A DNA stretch of 64,000 bases from NCBI RefSeq assembly GCF_013778505.1, contig NZ_JAAOWU010000005.1:156924-220923 (forward strand). The letters are read 5' to 3'. This document shows positions 38,275 through 49,527 of the stretch, piece by piece (the first letter of the stretch is position 1; every line of letters begins with the position of its first letter). Source of the DNA: Pseudomonas sivasensis (GTDB taxonomy: Bacteria; Pseudomonadota; Gammaproteobacteria; Pseudomonadales; Pseudomonadaceae). The position numbers and the translations under genes were made by a program. The notes under the pieces are model-generated. The model had not been told where the DNA came from and ran no database searches. It was given only the letters and a program-made list of their open reading frames with translations.

Positions 38275-39654
38275 TTAGCGCAGACGTGCGCGCAGTTGGA
38301 TAAATCGGCGAGTCGCATACAACCCGGCAGGCGTGCAGTGGCGGCGTGCCGAGAGCCAGGGCAACAGTGCGGTGAGCTGCTGCTCATCGGGCAAATTCCA
38401 CAACGAATCCACCAGCGCCTGAATATCCGGGTCGGCCGGGCGATGGTGCTCGCGGGAAGTCCGGCTGCCGCGCCCCGGCCGTACGGGCGCGATGCGCTCG
38501 CCGCTGATCCAGTCGCCGGCGATCCAGTCATGCAGCACCTGTTTCTCATAGCCGCTGAACACACCGAACATCGCAGCGCCAGCCCCCTCGATCAATTGCC
38601 AGAAGCGGCTGTCGGCCGGGTCCTGGTGGCGCTTGATCCAGCCCTTGTCTTCCATCGCCTTGAGAAACGCGCCGGCCTGGCCCGGCTGGGCCAGCCACTG
38701 GTTGACAGTCTTGCCCTCGAAGCGGCAGTAGTCCGAATGCATGTGCTGGCCGAAGGTGCGCTTGCGTTCGAGCATGGCGACCACCTCGTCGTGCAGATCA
38801 AACGCGTCGATCACCGCCAGCGTGCCAGGGCCAAGATCGTTAAGGCGATAACCCTCGGCAACGCGCCGGTAGAACTCCGCACGGCCCTCCCCCAGCGGCA
38901 GCAGGCTGAGCACCGACTGCGCCGCCTTGCACGCATGGCCACTGCTGGCGTTGTCGATGGTGACGTGGAGAGTGAAGTAATACGGGTCAATCCCCAGCTC
39001 GCTCAATTCGTAGGCGGTGATCAGCAGGTGCAGCGGTAGCTGCTCATAGCCGAGGTTGTAGCCGATGATTTCCGGCAAAAACGCTTCGGCACACAGTCCC
39101 AGCGCCAGCTGCAGAGCACCCTGCTGGTAGTGGGCGTCGTCGAGGCCGGCGTCGCTGTCGGCGTCGTGGTCGCTGAGCAATTTGCGGTAGATCAGCACAT
39201 GGTTCTGCGCCGCTTCGCCGTCGCCCAATTCTTCCAGGTAAGTGGTGAGCAGGCCGTCGAACCGCGGATCCTGCCAATAGCGCAGCAAACCGTTGAGCCA
39301 GGCGCCGTCGACCTGTTTGGTCGGCGCCACGCGTTGCAGGAAATACAACGCCTGAGCTTTGTTCTGGAAGTAGCGCCTTGGATGGCCTTGCTGGCGTTGT
39401 TCCAAGTACCCGGCGTAGGCCTGGGCGACATCGGCACACCGCTGCTCGATCCAGGCCGACAATTCTTCAGGCAATGGCGGCAGCTCGGACGACGCCTCGC
39501 GCACCTGGCTCAATTGCCCTTGCAGAAACGCCCGCGCAGCCTCTTCAGCGCCCGGAGCTTCGCGATAGAGCTGCTGGTAAACCCCGCGATACTGGCCGTG
39601 AACCGGGTGGGTGATAGAGGCCGGTTGGCCCGACAGCGCTGTAAGTAGCGTCAT
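38275..39654 (-). CDS. haem-oxygenase-like diiron (iron-containing redox enzyme) protein
   Basis: 459 residues, all-helical. AEAFLPEIIGYNLGYE and PYYFTLHVTIDNASSGHA supply Glu, His, Asp and His in the spacing of heme-oxygenase-like diiron oxidases, a family that includes enzymes doing oxidative N- and C-chemistry. A long C-terminal region (about 300-459) goes beyond the core fold. No substrate can be named. ATG 39654 is the start; the frame is open to 39771 without family support. Partner of the methyltransferase downstream. Confidence 0.78.
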   Translation of the reverse strand: MTLLTALSGQPASITHPVHGQYRGVYQQLYREAPGAEEAARAFLQGQLSQVREASSELPPLPEELSAWIEQRCADVAQAYAGYLEQRQQGHPRRYFQNKAQALYFLQRVAPTKQVDGAWLNGLLRYWQDPRFDGLLTTYLEELGDGEAAQNHVLIYRKLLSDHDADSDAGLDDAHYQQGALQLALGLCAEAFLPEIIGYNLGYEQLPLHLLITAYELSELGIDPYYFTLHVTIDNASSGHACKAAQSVLSLLPLGEGRAEFYRRVAEGYRLNDLGPGTLAVIDAFDLHDEVVAMLERKRTFGQHMHSDYCRFEGKTVNQWLAQPGQAGAFLKAMEDKGWIKRHQDPADSRFWQLIEGAGAAMFGVFSGYEKQVLHDWIAGDWISGERIAPVRPGRGSRTSREHHRPADPDIQALVDSLWNLPDEQQLTALLPWLSARRHCTPAGLYATRRFIQLRARLR

Positions 39655-39864
39655 GATGGCAGTTTCCGCAAAGTCCGATACAACCAGGCCTCCCGACAAG
39701 GAGGCCCCGCAAGAGCGCTGAAAACCACACGCTTCTAAAATGCAGAACCTGCGGGTATGCGGAAAATTCAATCAGGGTTGGCAAGGTACGGATCAGCGGC
39801 GATGGTCAGTTGTTCTGACCGCCATGGAGTTCGGTTCGAATGGCGCCGAGAGGCACTGATAGAT

Positions 39865-39953
39865 GTGGCGAGGGAGCCGCCCCCGTTGGGCCGCGAAGCG
39901 CCCCCAAAAATGAGGCGGCTGCGCAGTCCAACGGGAGCAAGCTCCCTCGTCAC
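39865..39953. repeat. GIII-like REPIN
   Basis: GTGGCGAGGGAGCCGCCCCC and the inverted GGGAGCAAGCTCCCTCGTCAC around a partly palindromic middle. It occupies most of the 317-bp gap between the diiron gene promoter and the end of the binding-protein gene; no ORF is supported there. Confidence 0.8.
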
Positions 39954-39971
39954 AGAAATCCAGCAGACCTG

Positions 39972-41714
39972 TTATTTACGCGCCGCCTCCCACGACTTGA
40001 GCAGGTCGCCGTAGCTCACGGTCTCGCCTTTTGGCTTCTCGTTCGCCAGTTTCGGTTTCGGTGCGCCCGGTTGGTCGAACCAGTATTGCGCGTCACGCTC
40101 GGGGTTCATTTTCGGGCCGCACACCGGTTGCACTTTGGAGCGTTCCAGGCGCGTCATGATCGCGTCCTGCTCCTTGGCCAGGTTGTCCAGCGCCTGTTGC
40201 GGGGTTTTCTCGCCGCTGGCGGCCGAGGCGATGTTGCTCCACCACAGTTGCGCCAGACGTGGGTAGTCCGGCACGTTGGTGCCGGTCGGTGACCACTCGG
40301 TGCGCGCCGGGCTGCGGTAGAACTCCACCAGACCGCCGAGTTTGGGGGCCATGTCGGTCATGGCCTGGGAGTTGATGTCGGACTCACGAATCGGCGTCAA
40401 ACCCACGATGGTTTTTTTCAGCGAGACGGTTTTCGAGGTCACGAACTGCGCGTAGAGCCAGGCCGCGAGTTTTTGCTTCTCAGGCGTGGATTTGAGGAAG
40501 GTCCAGGAGCCTACGTCCTGATAGCCCTTCTTCATGCCCTTTTCCCAGTAAGGTCCCACAGGCGACGGCGCCATGCGCCATTTCGGCGTGCCGTCGGCAT
40601 TCACCACCGGCAAGCCCGGTTTGACCATGTCGGCGGTGAACGCGGTGTACCAGAAGATCTGCTGGGCGATGTTGCCTTGGGACGGCACCGGCCCCGACTC
40701 GGAGAAGGTCATGCCCGCCGCTTCCGGTGGCGCATAGGCTTTCATCCAGTCCACATATTTCTGCGTGGCAAACACCGCGGCCGGGCCGTTGGTGTCGCCG
40801 CCGCGGGTCACGCTGGAGCCCACCGGATGGCAGTCCTCCACGCGAATGCCCCACTCGTCCACCGGCAAGCCGTTGGGCAGGCCTTTGTCGCCGCCGCCGG
40901 CCATGGAGAACCAGGCATCGGTGAAGCGCCAGCCCAGGGACGGGTCTTTCTTGCCGTAGTCCATGTGCCCGTAGATGCGCTTGCCGTCGATTTCCTTGAC
41001 GTCTTCGCTGAAGAATTTGGCGATGTCTTCATAGGCCGACCAGTTCACCGGCACGCCGAGGTCGTAGCCGTATTTCTCCTTGAACTTGGCTTTGAGCTCC
41101 GGGCGCTCGAACCAGTCGGCGCGGAACCAATAAAGGTTGGCGAATTGCTGGTCGGGCAGCTGGTAGATCTTGCCGTCCGGCGCGGTGGTGAAGGACAGGC
41201 CGATAAAGTCTTTGAGGTCGAGGGTCGGCGAGGTGAAGTCCTTGCCTTCGTTGGCCATCAGGTCGGTGATGGATTCGGTCTTGCCATAGCGAAAGTGCGT
41301 ACCGATCAAGTCGGAATCGTTGACCCAGCCGTCATAGATGTTCTTGTCCGACTGCATCTGGGTTTGCAGCTTCTCGACCACGTCGCCTTCCTGAAGCAGG
41401 TCGTGGGTCAGCTTGATCCCGGTGATTTCACTGAAGGCCTTGGCCAGCACCTTGGATTCATACTCGTGGGTGGTGAGGGTTTCCGACACCACGTTGATCT
41501 TCATCCCACGGAACGGTTCCGAGGCCTTGATAAACCACTTGAGCTCCTCAAGCTGCTGCTCAGCCGTGAGCGTGGACGGTTTGAACTCGCTGCCGATCCA
41601 TTTTTTCGCGGCATCTTCGTACGCATCGGCCCAAGCCGTGGCGCTCAAACCGCTGAGGGCCAGTACGGCAGCCAATGAAATGCTATGTCGCAGCTTATTG
41701 TTCTTATTCAACAT
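39972..41714 (-). CDS. glpV: periplasmic binding protein of a GlpV-like ABC importer
   Basis: 580 residues, unusually long for a binding protein, as in the GlpV (glycerol) family of rhizobia. Signal peptide with cleavage after SATAWA (about residue 29); MKINVVSETLTTHEYESKVL and LPDQQFANLYWFRADW are family-like. GGAGG lies 6 bases before ATG 41714. Last gene of the importer operon. Glycerol or another polyol is the best guess; the sigma-54 control differs from the DeoR-type control in rhizobia, so the solute could differ. Confidence 0.85.
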   Translation of the reverse strand: MLNKNNKLRHSISLAAVLALSGLSATAWADAYEDAAKKWIGSEFKPSTLTAEQQLEELKWFIKASEPFRGMKINVVSETLTTHEYESKVLAKAFSEITGIKLTHDLLQEGDVVEKLQTQMQSDKNIYDGWVNDSDLIGTHFRYGKTESITDLMANEGKDFTSPTLDLKDFIGLSFTTAPDGKIYQLPDQQFANLYWFRADWFERPELKAKFKEKYGYDLGVPVNWSAYEDIAKFFSEDVKEIDGKRIYGHMDYGKKDPSLGWRFTDAWFSMAGGGDKGLPNGLPVDEWGIRVEDCHPVGSSVTRGGDTNGPAAVFATQKYVDWMKAYAPPEAAGMTFSESGPVPSQGNIAQQIFWYTAFTADMVKPGLPVVNADGTPKWRMAPSPVGPYWEKGMKKGYQDVGSWTFLKSTPEKQKLAAWLYAQFVTSKTVSLKKTIVGLTPIRESDINSQAMTDMAPKLGGLVEFYRSPARTEWSPTGTNVPDYPRLAQLWWSNIASAASGEKTPQQALDNLAKEQDAIMTRLERSKVQPVCGPKMNPERDAQYWFDQPGAPKPKLANEKPKGETVSYGDLLKSWEAARK

Positions 41715-41746
41715 AGAGACCTCCAGGTTGTTTATTTATAAGGGCA

Positions 41747-42019
41747 TCAACCCCAACGCATCACACTCAACAGCCATACCAGGGAGAGCGCGGACGCCAC
41801 CCAGATGCTCCAGTCGGTAACGCCGATAACCAGCAAATGCAGGTAGGCGCTGCCGAGAAGACCGATAAACAAGCGATCACCACGGGTGGTGCTGATCGGT
41901 AACAAACCGCGCCGGGGGATGCTCGGCGAACGCAGTTCCCAAGTGGTCATGCCCGCCAGAATCAGGGCGATGCCGCCAAAGAACAGTGCAGTGGGGGTGG
42001 TCCAGGCCATCCATTCCAT
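41747..42019 (-). CDS. DUF2160-family small membrane protein
   Basis: 90 residues with three hydrophobic segments (ALFFGGIALILAGM, LFIGLLGSAYLHLLVIGV, ASALSLVWLLSVM). DUF2160 proteins occur inside GlpSTPQV-type transporter operons, as here between permease and binding protein. Tandem ATGs at 42022 and 42019; the second has better spacing (6 bases) to AGGAG. Role in transport unknown. Confidence 0.85.
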   Translation of the reverse strand: MEWMAWTTPTALFFGGIALILAGMTTWELRSPSIPRRGLLPISTTRGDRLFIGLLGSAYLHLLVIGVTDWSIWVASALSLVWLLSVMRWG

Positions 42020-42029
42020 CATCGACTCC

Positions 42030-42830
<801 letters not shown>

Positions 42831-42840
42831 GTCAGCGGCC

Positions 42841-44800
<1,960 letters not shown>

Positions 44801-44801
<1 letters not shown>

Positions 44802-45895
44802 CAGGCAACCCTCGCGACACGGCGCCCGGGGGCCTGGACCAAACGGCCCTGGCCATCGAACACAAACAGTTTATGGGTGGGGATATACACGCGGATCGGC
44901 GCGTCGACGTCGTACTCATGTACCCCCGGCAGGTGCAGCACCAACAGGAAGTGTTCGCTGCGCACATGCAGGAAGGTTTCCGAGCCGCTGATCTCGGCGA
45001 CTTCTACGGTTACCGCCAGCTCCAGATCGTCGTCGTTGCTCGGCACCAGGCTGATATGGCTGGGGCGCACGCCAAAGCGGAATTCGCCCTCGCCGATGGG
45101 GCGCAGGTCGACGTTCAGCGGGAAGTGCACAAAATTGGCGAAACTCACCTCGTTGCCAGCAATACGCCCAGGCATCAGGTTGATCGGTGGCTCGGAAAAC
45201 AGCTCGGCGGCGAGCACCGTCTGTGGCTGGTGGTAGACCTCCGCGGCCTTGCCGCTCTGGATCACCCGGCCTTCGTGCAGGATGGTGGTGGTGCCACCCA
45301 GGGCCAGGGCTTCGTTGGGTTCGGTGGTGGCGTAAATCGCTATGGTGTGGCGGGCCTGGAACAGCTCGCGCATTTCCTGGCGCAGCTCTTCGCGTAGTTT
45401 GTAGTCCAAGTTCACCAGCGGCTCGTCGAACAGGATCAGTTCGGCATCCTTGACCAACGCGCGGGCCATGGCCGTGCGTTGCTGCTGGCCACCGGACAGC
45501 TCCAGCGGGTGGCGCTGGAGGAACTTCTCGATGCGCAGCATCCTGGCGGTTTCCAGCACCTTGCTCTGGATCACCTCGTTGGACACACCGGCCTGCCGCA
45601 ACGGCGAGGCGATATTTTCGAACACGGTCATGGTCGGGTAGTTGATGAACTGCTGGTACACCATCGACACGTTGCGCAGGCGCACCGGCTTGTGGGTGAC
45701 GTCGACGCCGTTCATCAGGATGCGACCGCTGTCGGGTTTGTCCAGGCCGGCCATCAAGCGCATCAGGCTGGTCTTGCCGGACAGGGTGCGACCGAGCAGC
45801 ACGTTAAAGGAACCGGGTTCGAAACGCAGGGTGGCATCGTCGATCCAGGTTTGGCCTTCGACGACGCGGGAGACATGTTCCAGGGTCAATGACAT
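44801..45895 (-). CDS. glpS: GlpS-like ABC ATPase
   Basis: 364 residues. Walker A GRTLSGKTS, canonical signature [16 protein letters not shown], Walker B LILFDEPLVNLD, then a TOBE-type C-terminal domain. In the switch region the usual His is replaced (IYATTEPNEAL), which is complementary to the defect in its partner. First gene of the operon, 43 bases downstream of the sigma-54 promoter -12 element. Confidence 0.9.
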
Positions 45896-45937
45896 GACAC
45901 GACCTTTTTATTATTGGAATGAATCTGGCCAGTCGTC

Positions 45938-45956
45938 AGAGCGAGTTTCGTGCCAA
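45938..45956 (-). promoter_or_regulatory. sigma-54 promoter of the importer operon
   Basis: Minus strand TGGCACG-AAAC-TCGCT against consensus TGGCACG-N4-TTGCW: the -24 GG and -12 GC are at exact spacing with a single mismatch. Transcription would start near 45929, about 34 bases before the first ATG. Confidence 0.85.
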
Positions 45957-45999
45957 AAACGGCAGGTGCTTGATCCACAAGGAAATGGAGTGAATGGGA

Positions 46000-46068
46000 T
46001 GTTCGGGAGTGAACAATCGGGCTGAACAACTGAACACTCAGGGGGTTGACAATGAACAGTTCTGAACA
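46000..46068. promoter_or_regulatory. cluster of TGAACA sites, probable activator-binding region
   Basis: TGTTC-N6-GAACA at 46000-46015 is a perfect palindrome, and TGAACA recurs at 46023, 46031, 46053 and 46063 (GAACAGTTC at 46054-46062 is again palindromic). The region lies 45-115 bases upstream of the -24, the right place for enhancer sites of the divergently encoded sigma-54 activator. Confidence 0.7.
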
Positions 46069-46074
46069 ACACTA

Positions 46075-46103
46075 ATGGGGCCCCCGCGCCTGCGGGGCCC
46101 CAT
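46075..46103. repeat. strong GC hairpin before the activator gene
   Basis: ATGGGGCCCC-CGC ... GCG-GGGCCCCAT, a 12-bp stem with a short loop, ending 28 bases before the activator ATG. Neither strand has a T-run after it, so it does not look like a terminator; it may lower translation or mark a transcript end. Confidence 0.6.
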
Positions 46104-46131
46104 AAAAACAATAAAAACAGAAGGTCGCCCG

Positions 46132-47943
46132 ATGGCCGAACCCTTGGCGCACGACACCATCATCCAAGACTCCTGGCGCCGTTGCCGCGCCTTCGGCCTG
46201 GACCACCAAAGCACGCCCAGCTTCGATCAATTGCCGGCCGAGGGCATCAGCCAACTGCTGGAAAGCCAGCATTCCCTGGTGCAGACCACGCACCAGGAAG
46301 TCCTGCCCTATTACGAAAACATCCTGAGCAATTCCAACTGCCTGATCATGCTGGCGGACAACCAGGGCCAGGTGTTGACCTCGTGGGGCACCCAACGCTT
46401 TATCGAGCCCAAGCTGGCCCGTGGATTCAGCGCCGGTGCCAGTTGGCAGGAGCGCTCCAGCGGTACGAATGCCATCGGCACCGCGCTGGCCTGTGCCCAG
46501 GCGGTGCATATCGAACACGACGAACATTTCCTCAAGGCCAACCGTTTCATGACCGGTTCGGCGGCGCCAATCTTCGATGCTCAGCGCGAGATCATCGCGG
46601 TGTTGGATGTGTCCAGCGACAGTTATCTGCCGCCCTCCCACACTCTGGGCATGGTCAAGATGATGAGCCAGACCGTTGAGAACCGGCTGATCCTCAATCT
46701 ATTTCGTGGTGAGCATTTCCAACTGACCTTCAACACCGGCCTGAGCAACCTGGACAGCCAATGGGCGGGCCTGCTGATCTTTGATGAAAGTGGCCAGGTG
46801 CTGTCGGCCAACCGCCGCGCCGATAACCTGCTGGGCATCAGCCTGTCGCGGGTGATGATCGACAGCTTGTTCAAAGTGTCGCTGCTGGAGTTGCTCAACC
46901 AACCGGAGGGCTTGCCGTTTTCGTTGCAAGCGGCGGGACGCAATCGGTTTCAGTGCTTATTGAAACGCCCCAAGCAGATGCCAGTGCAGGCGCGCGTCTT
47001 CAGTGAGCCTGTGGTTTCGAAACAGGCGACGATTGGTCTCAACACCCTGCATTTTGGTGATGCTCGCGTAGAAAAAGCCGTGCGCCAGGCCGAGCGTTTG
47101 CTGGAAAAAGATATCCCGCTGCTGATCCACGGCGAGACTGGCGTGGGCAAAGAAGTGTTCGTCAAAGCCCTGCACCAGGCCAGCTCCCGCAGCCAGAAGG
47201 CGTTTATCGCGGTGAACTGTGCGGCGATTCCCGCTGAGCTGGTGGAATCGGAACTGTTCGGCTACGAAAAAGGCGCGTTCACCGGCGCCAATCAAAAAGG
47301 CAGCATTGGCCTGATCCGCAAGGCCGACAAGGGCACGCTGTTTCTCGATGAGATCGGTGATATGCCACTGCCGACCCAGGCGCGCCTGCTGCGCGTGTTG
47401 CAGGAGCGTTGCGTGCAACCGGTGGGCAGCAGCGAGTTGTTCCCGGTGGATTTGCGCATCATATCGGCGACCAACCGCGCACTGCGCGAGCTGGTGCAAG
47501 CCGGGCGCTTTCGCGAGGATTTGTACTACCGCATCGGCGGCCTGACCCTGGAGTTGCCACCCTTGCGCGAGCGTACCGACAAGCAGGCGCTGTTCCAGCA
47601 ACTGTGGCAACAACACCGCGAGCCCACTCAATGGGCCGGTTTGAGCGCTGAGGTGTTGGCGTTATTCGAGCAGCACCCATGGCCGGGGAATCTGCGCCAG
47701 GTCAGCAGCGTTTTGCAGGTGGCGCTGGCCATGGCCGAGGAGCAACCGATACGGGCGGAGCATCTGCCGGATGATTTTTTTGTGGATTTGAACGTGGCGC
47801 CGCCGCTGCCGACCAGTGAGTACCTGGACGACAGCATTGATCTGACCCAACGTTTGAAGGCGGCCGGCGGGAATATTTCCCACTTGGCGCGGGAACTGGG
47901 GGTGAGCCGCAATACCTTGTACAAACGCCTGCGCCAGCACTAG
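46132..47943 (+). CDS. sigma-54-dependent Fis-family activator (AcoR-like)
   Basis: 603 residues. An N-terminal sensory part (about 1-300, GAF-like with SAGASWQERSSGTNAIGTAL, then a PAS-like segment) is followed by the AAA+ domain: Walker A GETGVGKE, the sigma-54 loop GYEKGAFTGA, and Walker B GTLFLDEIGDM. It ends in a Fis-type HTH (HLARELGVSRNTLYKRL). AcoR-class proteins respond to small metabolites such as acetoin or alcohols. It is divergent from the importer operon, whose promoter is sigma-54 type, so it is the likely activator. ATG 46132 has AAGG 9 bases upstream. It converges on fecR with a 4-base overlap. Confidence 0.92.
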   Translation: MAEPLAHDTIIQDSWRRCRAFGLDHQSTPSFDQLPAEGISQLLESQHSLVQTTHQEVLPYYENILSNSNCLIMLADNQGQVLTSWGTQRFIEPKLARGFSAGASWQERSSGTNAIGTALACAQAVHIEHDEHFLKANRFMTGSAAPIFDAQREIIAVLDVSSDSYLPPSHTLGMVKMMSQTVENRLILNLFRGEHFQLTFNTGLSNLDSQWAGLLIFDESGQVLSANRRADNLLGISLSRVMIDSLFKVSLLELLNQPEGLPFSLQAAGRNRFQCLLKRPKQMPVQARVFSEPVVSKQATIGLNTLHFGDARVEKAVRQAERLLEKDIPLLIHGETGVGKEVFVKALHQASSRSQKAFIAVNCAAIPAELVESELFGYEKGAFTGANQKGSIGLIRKADKGTLFLDEIGDMPLPTQARLLRVLQERCVQPVGSSELFPVDLRIISATNRALRELVQAGRFREDLYYRIGGLTLELPPLRERTDKQALFQQLWQQHREPTQWAGLSAEVLALFEQHPWPGNLRQVSSVLQVALAMAEEQPIRAEHLPDDFFVDLNVAPPLPTSEYLDDSIDLTQRLKAAGGNISHLARELGVSRNTLYKRLRQH

Positions 47944-48872
47944 CGGGGCTTGATCACCACCAGCAAGTCGGTGAAGTACTCCACCTGGATCGGCAGGTTA
48001 TCCGCCAAGGTCGACAGGGCCGCCGCCGTATCGTCCAGCTTGAACACGCCAGACACGCGCAGGTCGCGCAGCGCTTGTGGGTCGAAACGCACCATGCCAG
48101 GACGGTAGCTGGCCAGGGTTTGCAGTACTTCGCTCAGCGGCTGGTCGTTGACTTTGAGCAGGCCGCGAGTCCAGGCGTCCGGGTCGGCATTGCCGATCGC
48201 CTGCGCAGGCATGGCGCGGCCATGGTCGAGGACGGAACGCTGGCCGGCGGTGACCTTGACGCCTTCCTCGACCTCACCTTTAACCGCCACGGTGGACTCG
48301 ATCACAGTGACCACTGTTGTGCCGTCCGGCGCACGCTTGACCAGGTAACGCGTACCCAGTGCGGTCGCCGTGCCTTGGTCGGTTCGTACCACGAACGGCC
48401 GTTGCGCATCTTTGGCCACGTCTACCCAGAGTTCGCCTTGCAGCAGCTCGATCACCCGCTGGTGGCCGTCGAACTTCACGTCCACCGCCGAGTTGCTGTT
48501 GAGCTGCAACTGGCTGCCGTCTTCGAGCGCGATCTGACGGCGCTCGCCGACGCCGGTGCGCTGGTCGGCCATCCACACCGGCAGGTGCTCCAGGCTCAGC
48601 CAACCGCAGAACACGACGCCGAGCACCCCCAGCACCTGTGCGCTGCGCGCCCGTTGCGGGGCAAATGCGCGGTTCAGGGCGAGGCGAGCCGGTTGCGCCG
48701 GCACGCTGTCGAGGCTGCCCCATAAGGCGCGCATGCGGTCGATGGCCACGGCGTGGCGCGGGTCGGCCTCGCACCAGGTAGTGAAGGCCTGACGGTCAGC
48801 GTCGGTGACATCCTCATCGTGCAGGCGCGTCAGCCAATTCGCTGCTTGCTGGATGATCTGTTCGGAGTTCAT
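47940..48872 (-). CDS. fecR: FecR-family anti-sigma/regulator protein
   Basis: 310 residues. The N-terminal FecR/PupR domain has ANWLTRLHDEDVTDADRQAF and FTTWCEADPRHAVAIDRMRALW; a membrane segment lies about 86-102; the periplasmic FecR domain has LEDGSQLQLNSNSAVDV; a C-terminal STN-like stretch ends the protein. It transmits a signal from a TonB receptor to its ECF sigma factor. Its ATG overlaps the fecI stop by four bases. Confidence 0.92.
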   Translation of the reverse strand: MNSEQIIQQAANWLTRLHDEDVTDADRQAFTTWCEADPRHAVAIDRMRALWGSLDSVPAQPARLALNRAFAPQRARSAQVLGVLGVVFCGWLSLEHLPVWMADQRTGVGERRQIALEDGSQLQLNSNSAVDVKFDGHQRVIELLQGELWVDVAKDAQRPFVVRTDQGTATALGTRYLVKRAPDGTTVVTVIESTVAVKGEVEEGVKVTAGQRSVLDHGRAMPAQAIGNADPDAWTRGLLKVNDQPLSEVLQTLASYRPGMVRFDPQALRDLRVSGVFKLDDTAAALSTLADNLPIQVEYFTDLLVVIKPR

Positions 48873-49411
48873 GTCAGTGGATCCGCCGCGTGCAGGCTGT
48901 GATAGCAGTGCACCAGGGCGCTGGAAATGTAGTTTTTGACGGTGCTGGGGGACACCGCCAGGCGTGCGGCGATTTCGCTGTAGGTCAACCCATCGAGGCG
49001 ACTCAACAGGAACGCCTCGCGGGCCTTGGTCGGTAAACCGGCGAGCATTTCGGCGATGCGTTCCAAGGCTTGTAGCGCAACATGGATCGCCGCCGGGTCG
49101 GGCATGCCGGCGTCTTCGCACTGGATGACCAGCGCTTCCATATAGGCTTTTTCGATACGCCGACGACGGGCGCCGTCGATCAGCAGGCGCCCTGCCGTGG
49201 TGGCCAGGAAGGCCCGGGGTTCCTTGATAGCTTGCGGCTCGGCCAGCATCAGGACACGGATGAATGCGTCATGTGCCAAGTCGGCGGCGTGCTGGGAGCA
49301 ACCGAGTTTCCTGCGCAGCCAGCCATGCAACCAACCATGGTGCTCGCGGTACATCGCCGTAAGGGCCTGCTGACGCGCTGAGTCGCCCAGCGCGGCCGGA
49401 ATGTCATGCAT
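48869..49411 (-). CDS. fecI: FecI-type ECF sigma factor
   Basis: 180 residues. Region 2 (LAHDAFIRVLMLAEPQAIKEPRAFL) and region 4 (LPTKAREAFLLSRLDGLTYSEIAARLAVSPSTVKNYI, the HTH) are intact; size and sequence match iron-starvation sigma factors. ATG 49411 is chosen; a TTG lies two codons upstream. The pair with fecR and the receptor 116 bases downstream suggests control of iron uptake. Confidence 0.93.
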   Translation of the reverse strand: MHDIPAALGDSARQQALTAMYREHHGWLHGWLRRKLGCSQHAADLAHDAFIRVLMLAEPQAIKEPRAFLATTAGRLLIDGARRRRIEKAYMEALVIQCEDAGMPDPAAIHVALQALERIAEMLAGLPTKAREAFLLSRLDGLTYSEIAARLAVSPSTVKNYISSALVHCYHSLHAADPLT

Positions 49412-49527
49412 GCGCAAAAAATTCTCAAATGGGAAGTGTTACCAATTGCGCAAACAATGCCAGTAAAACAGCGTTGGAGCAAGCGGGCTCACATTCTCTG
49501 AAAGCCCATTCCCACAAGTGTGTCCGC

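Noticed and set aside
46075..46103. Terminator between importer operon and activator
   Set aside because: Strong stem but no T-run on either strand, and the two genes diverge, so no transcript needs to end there.
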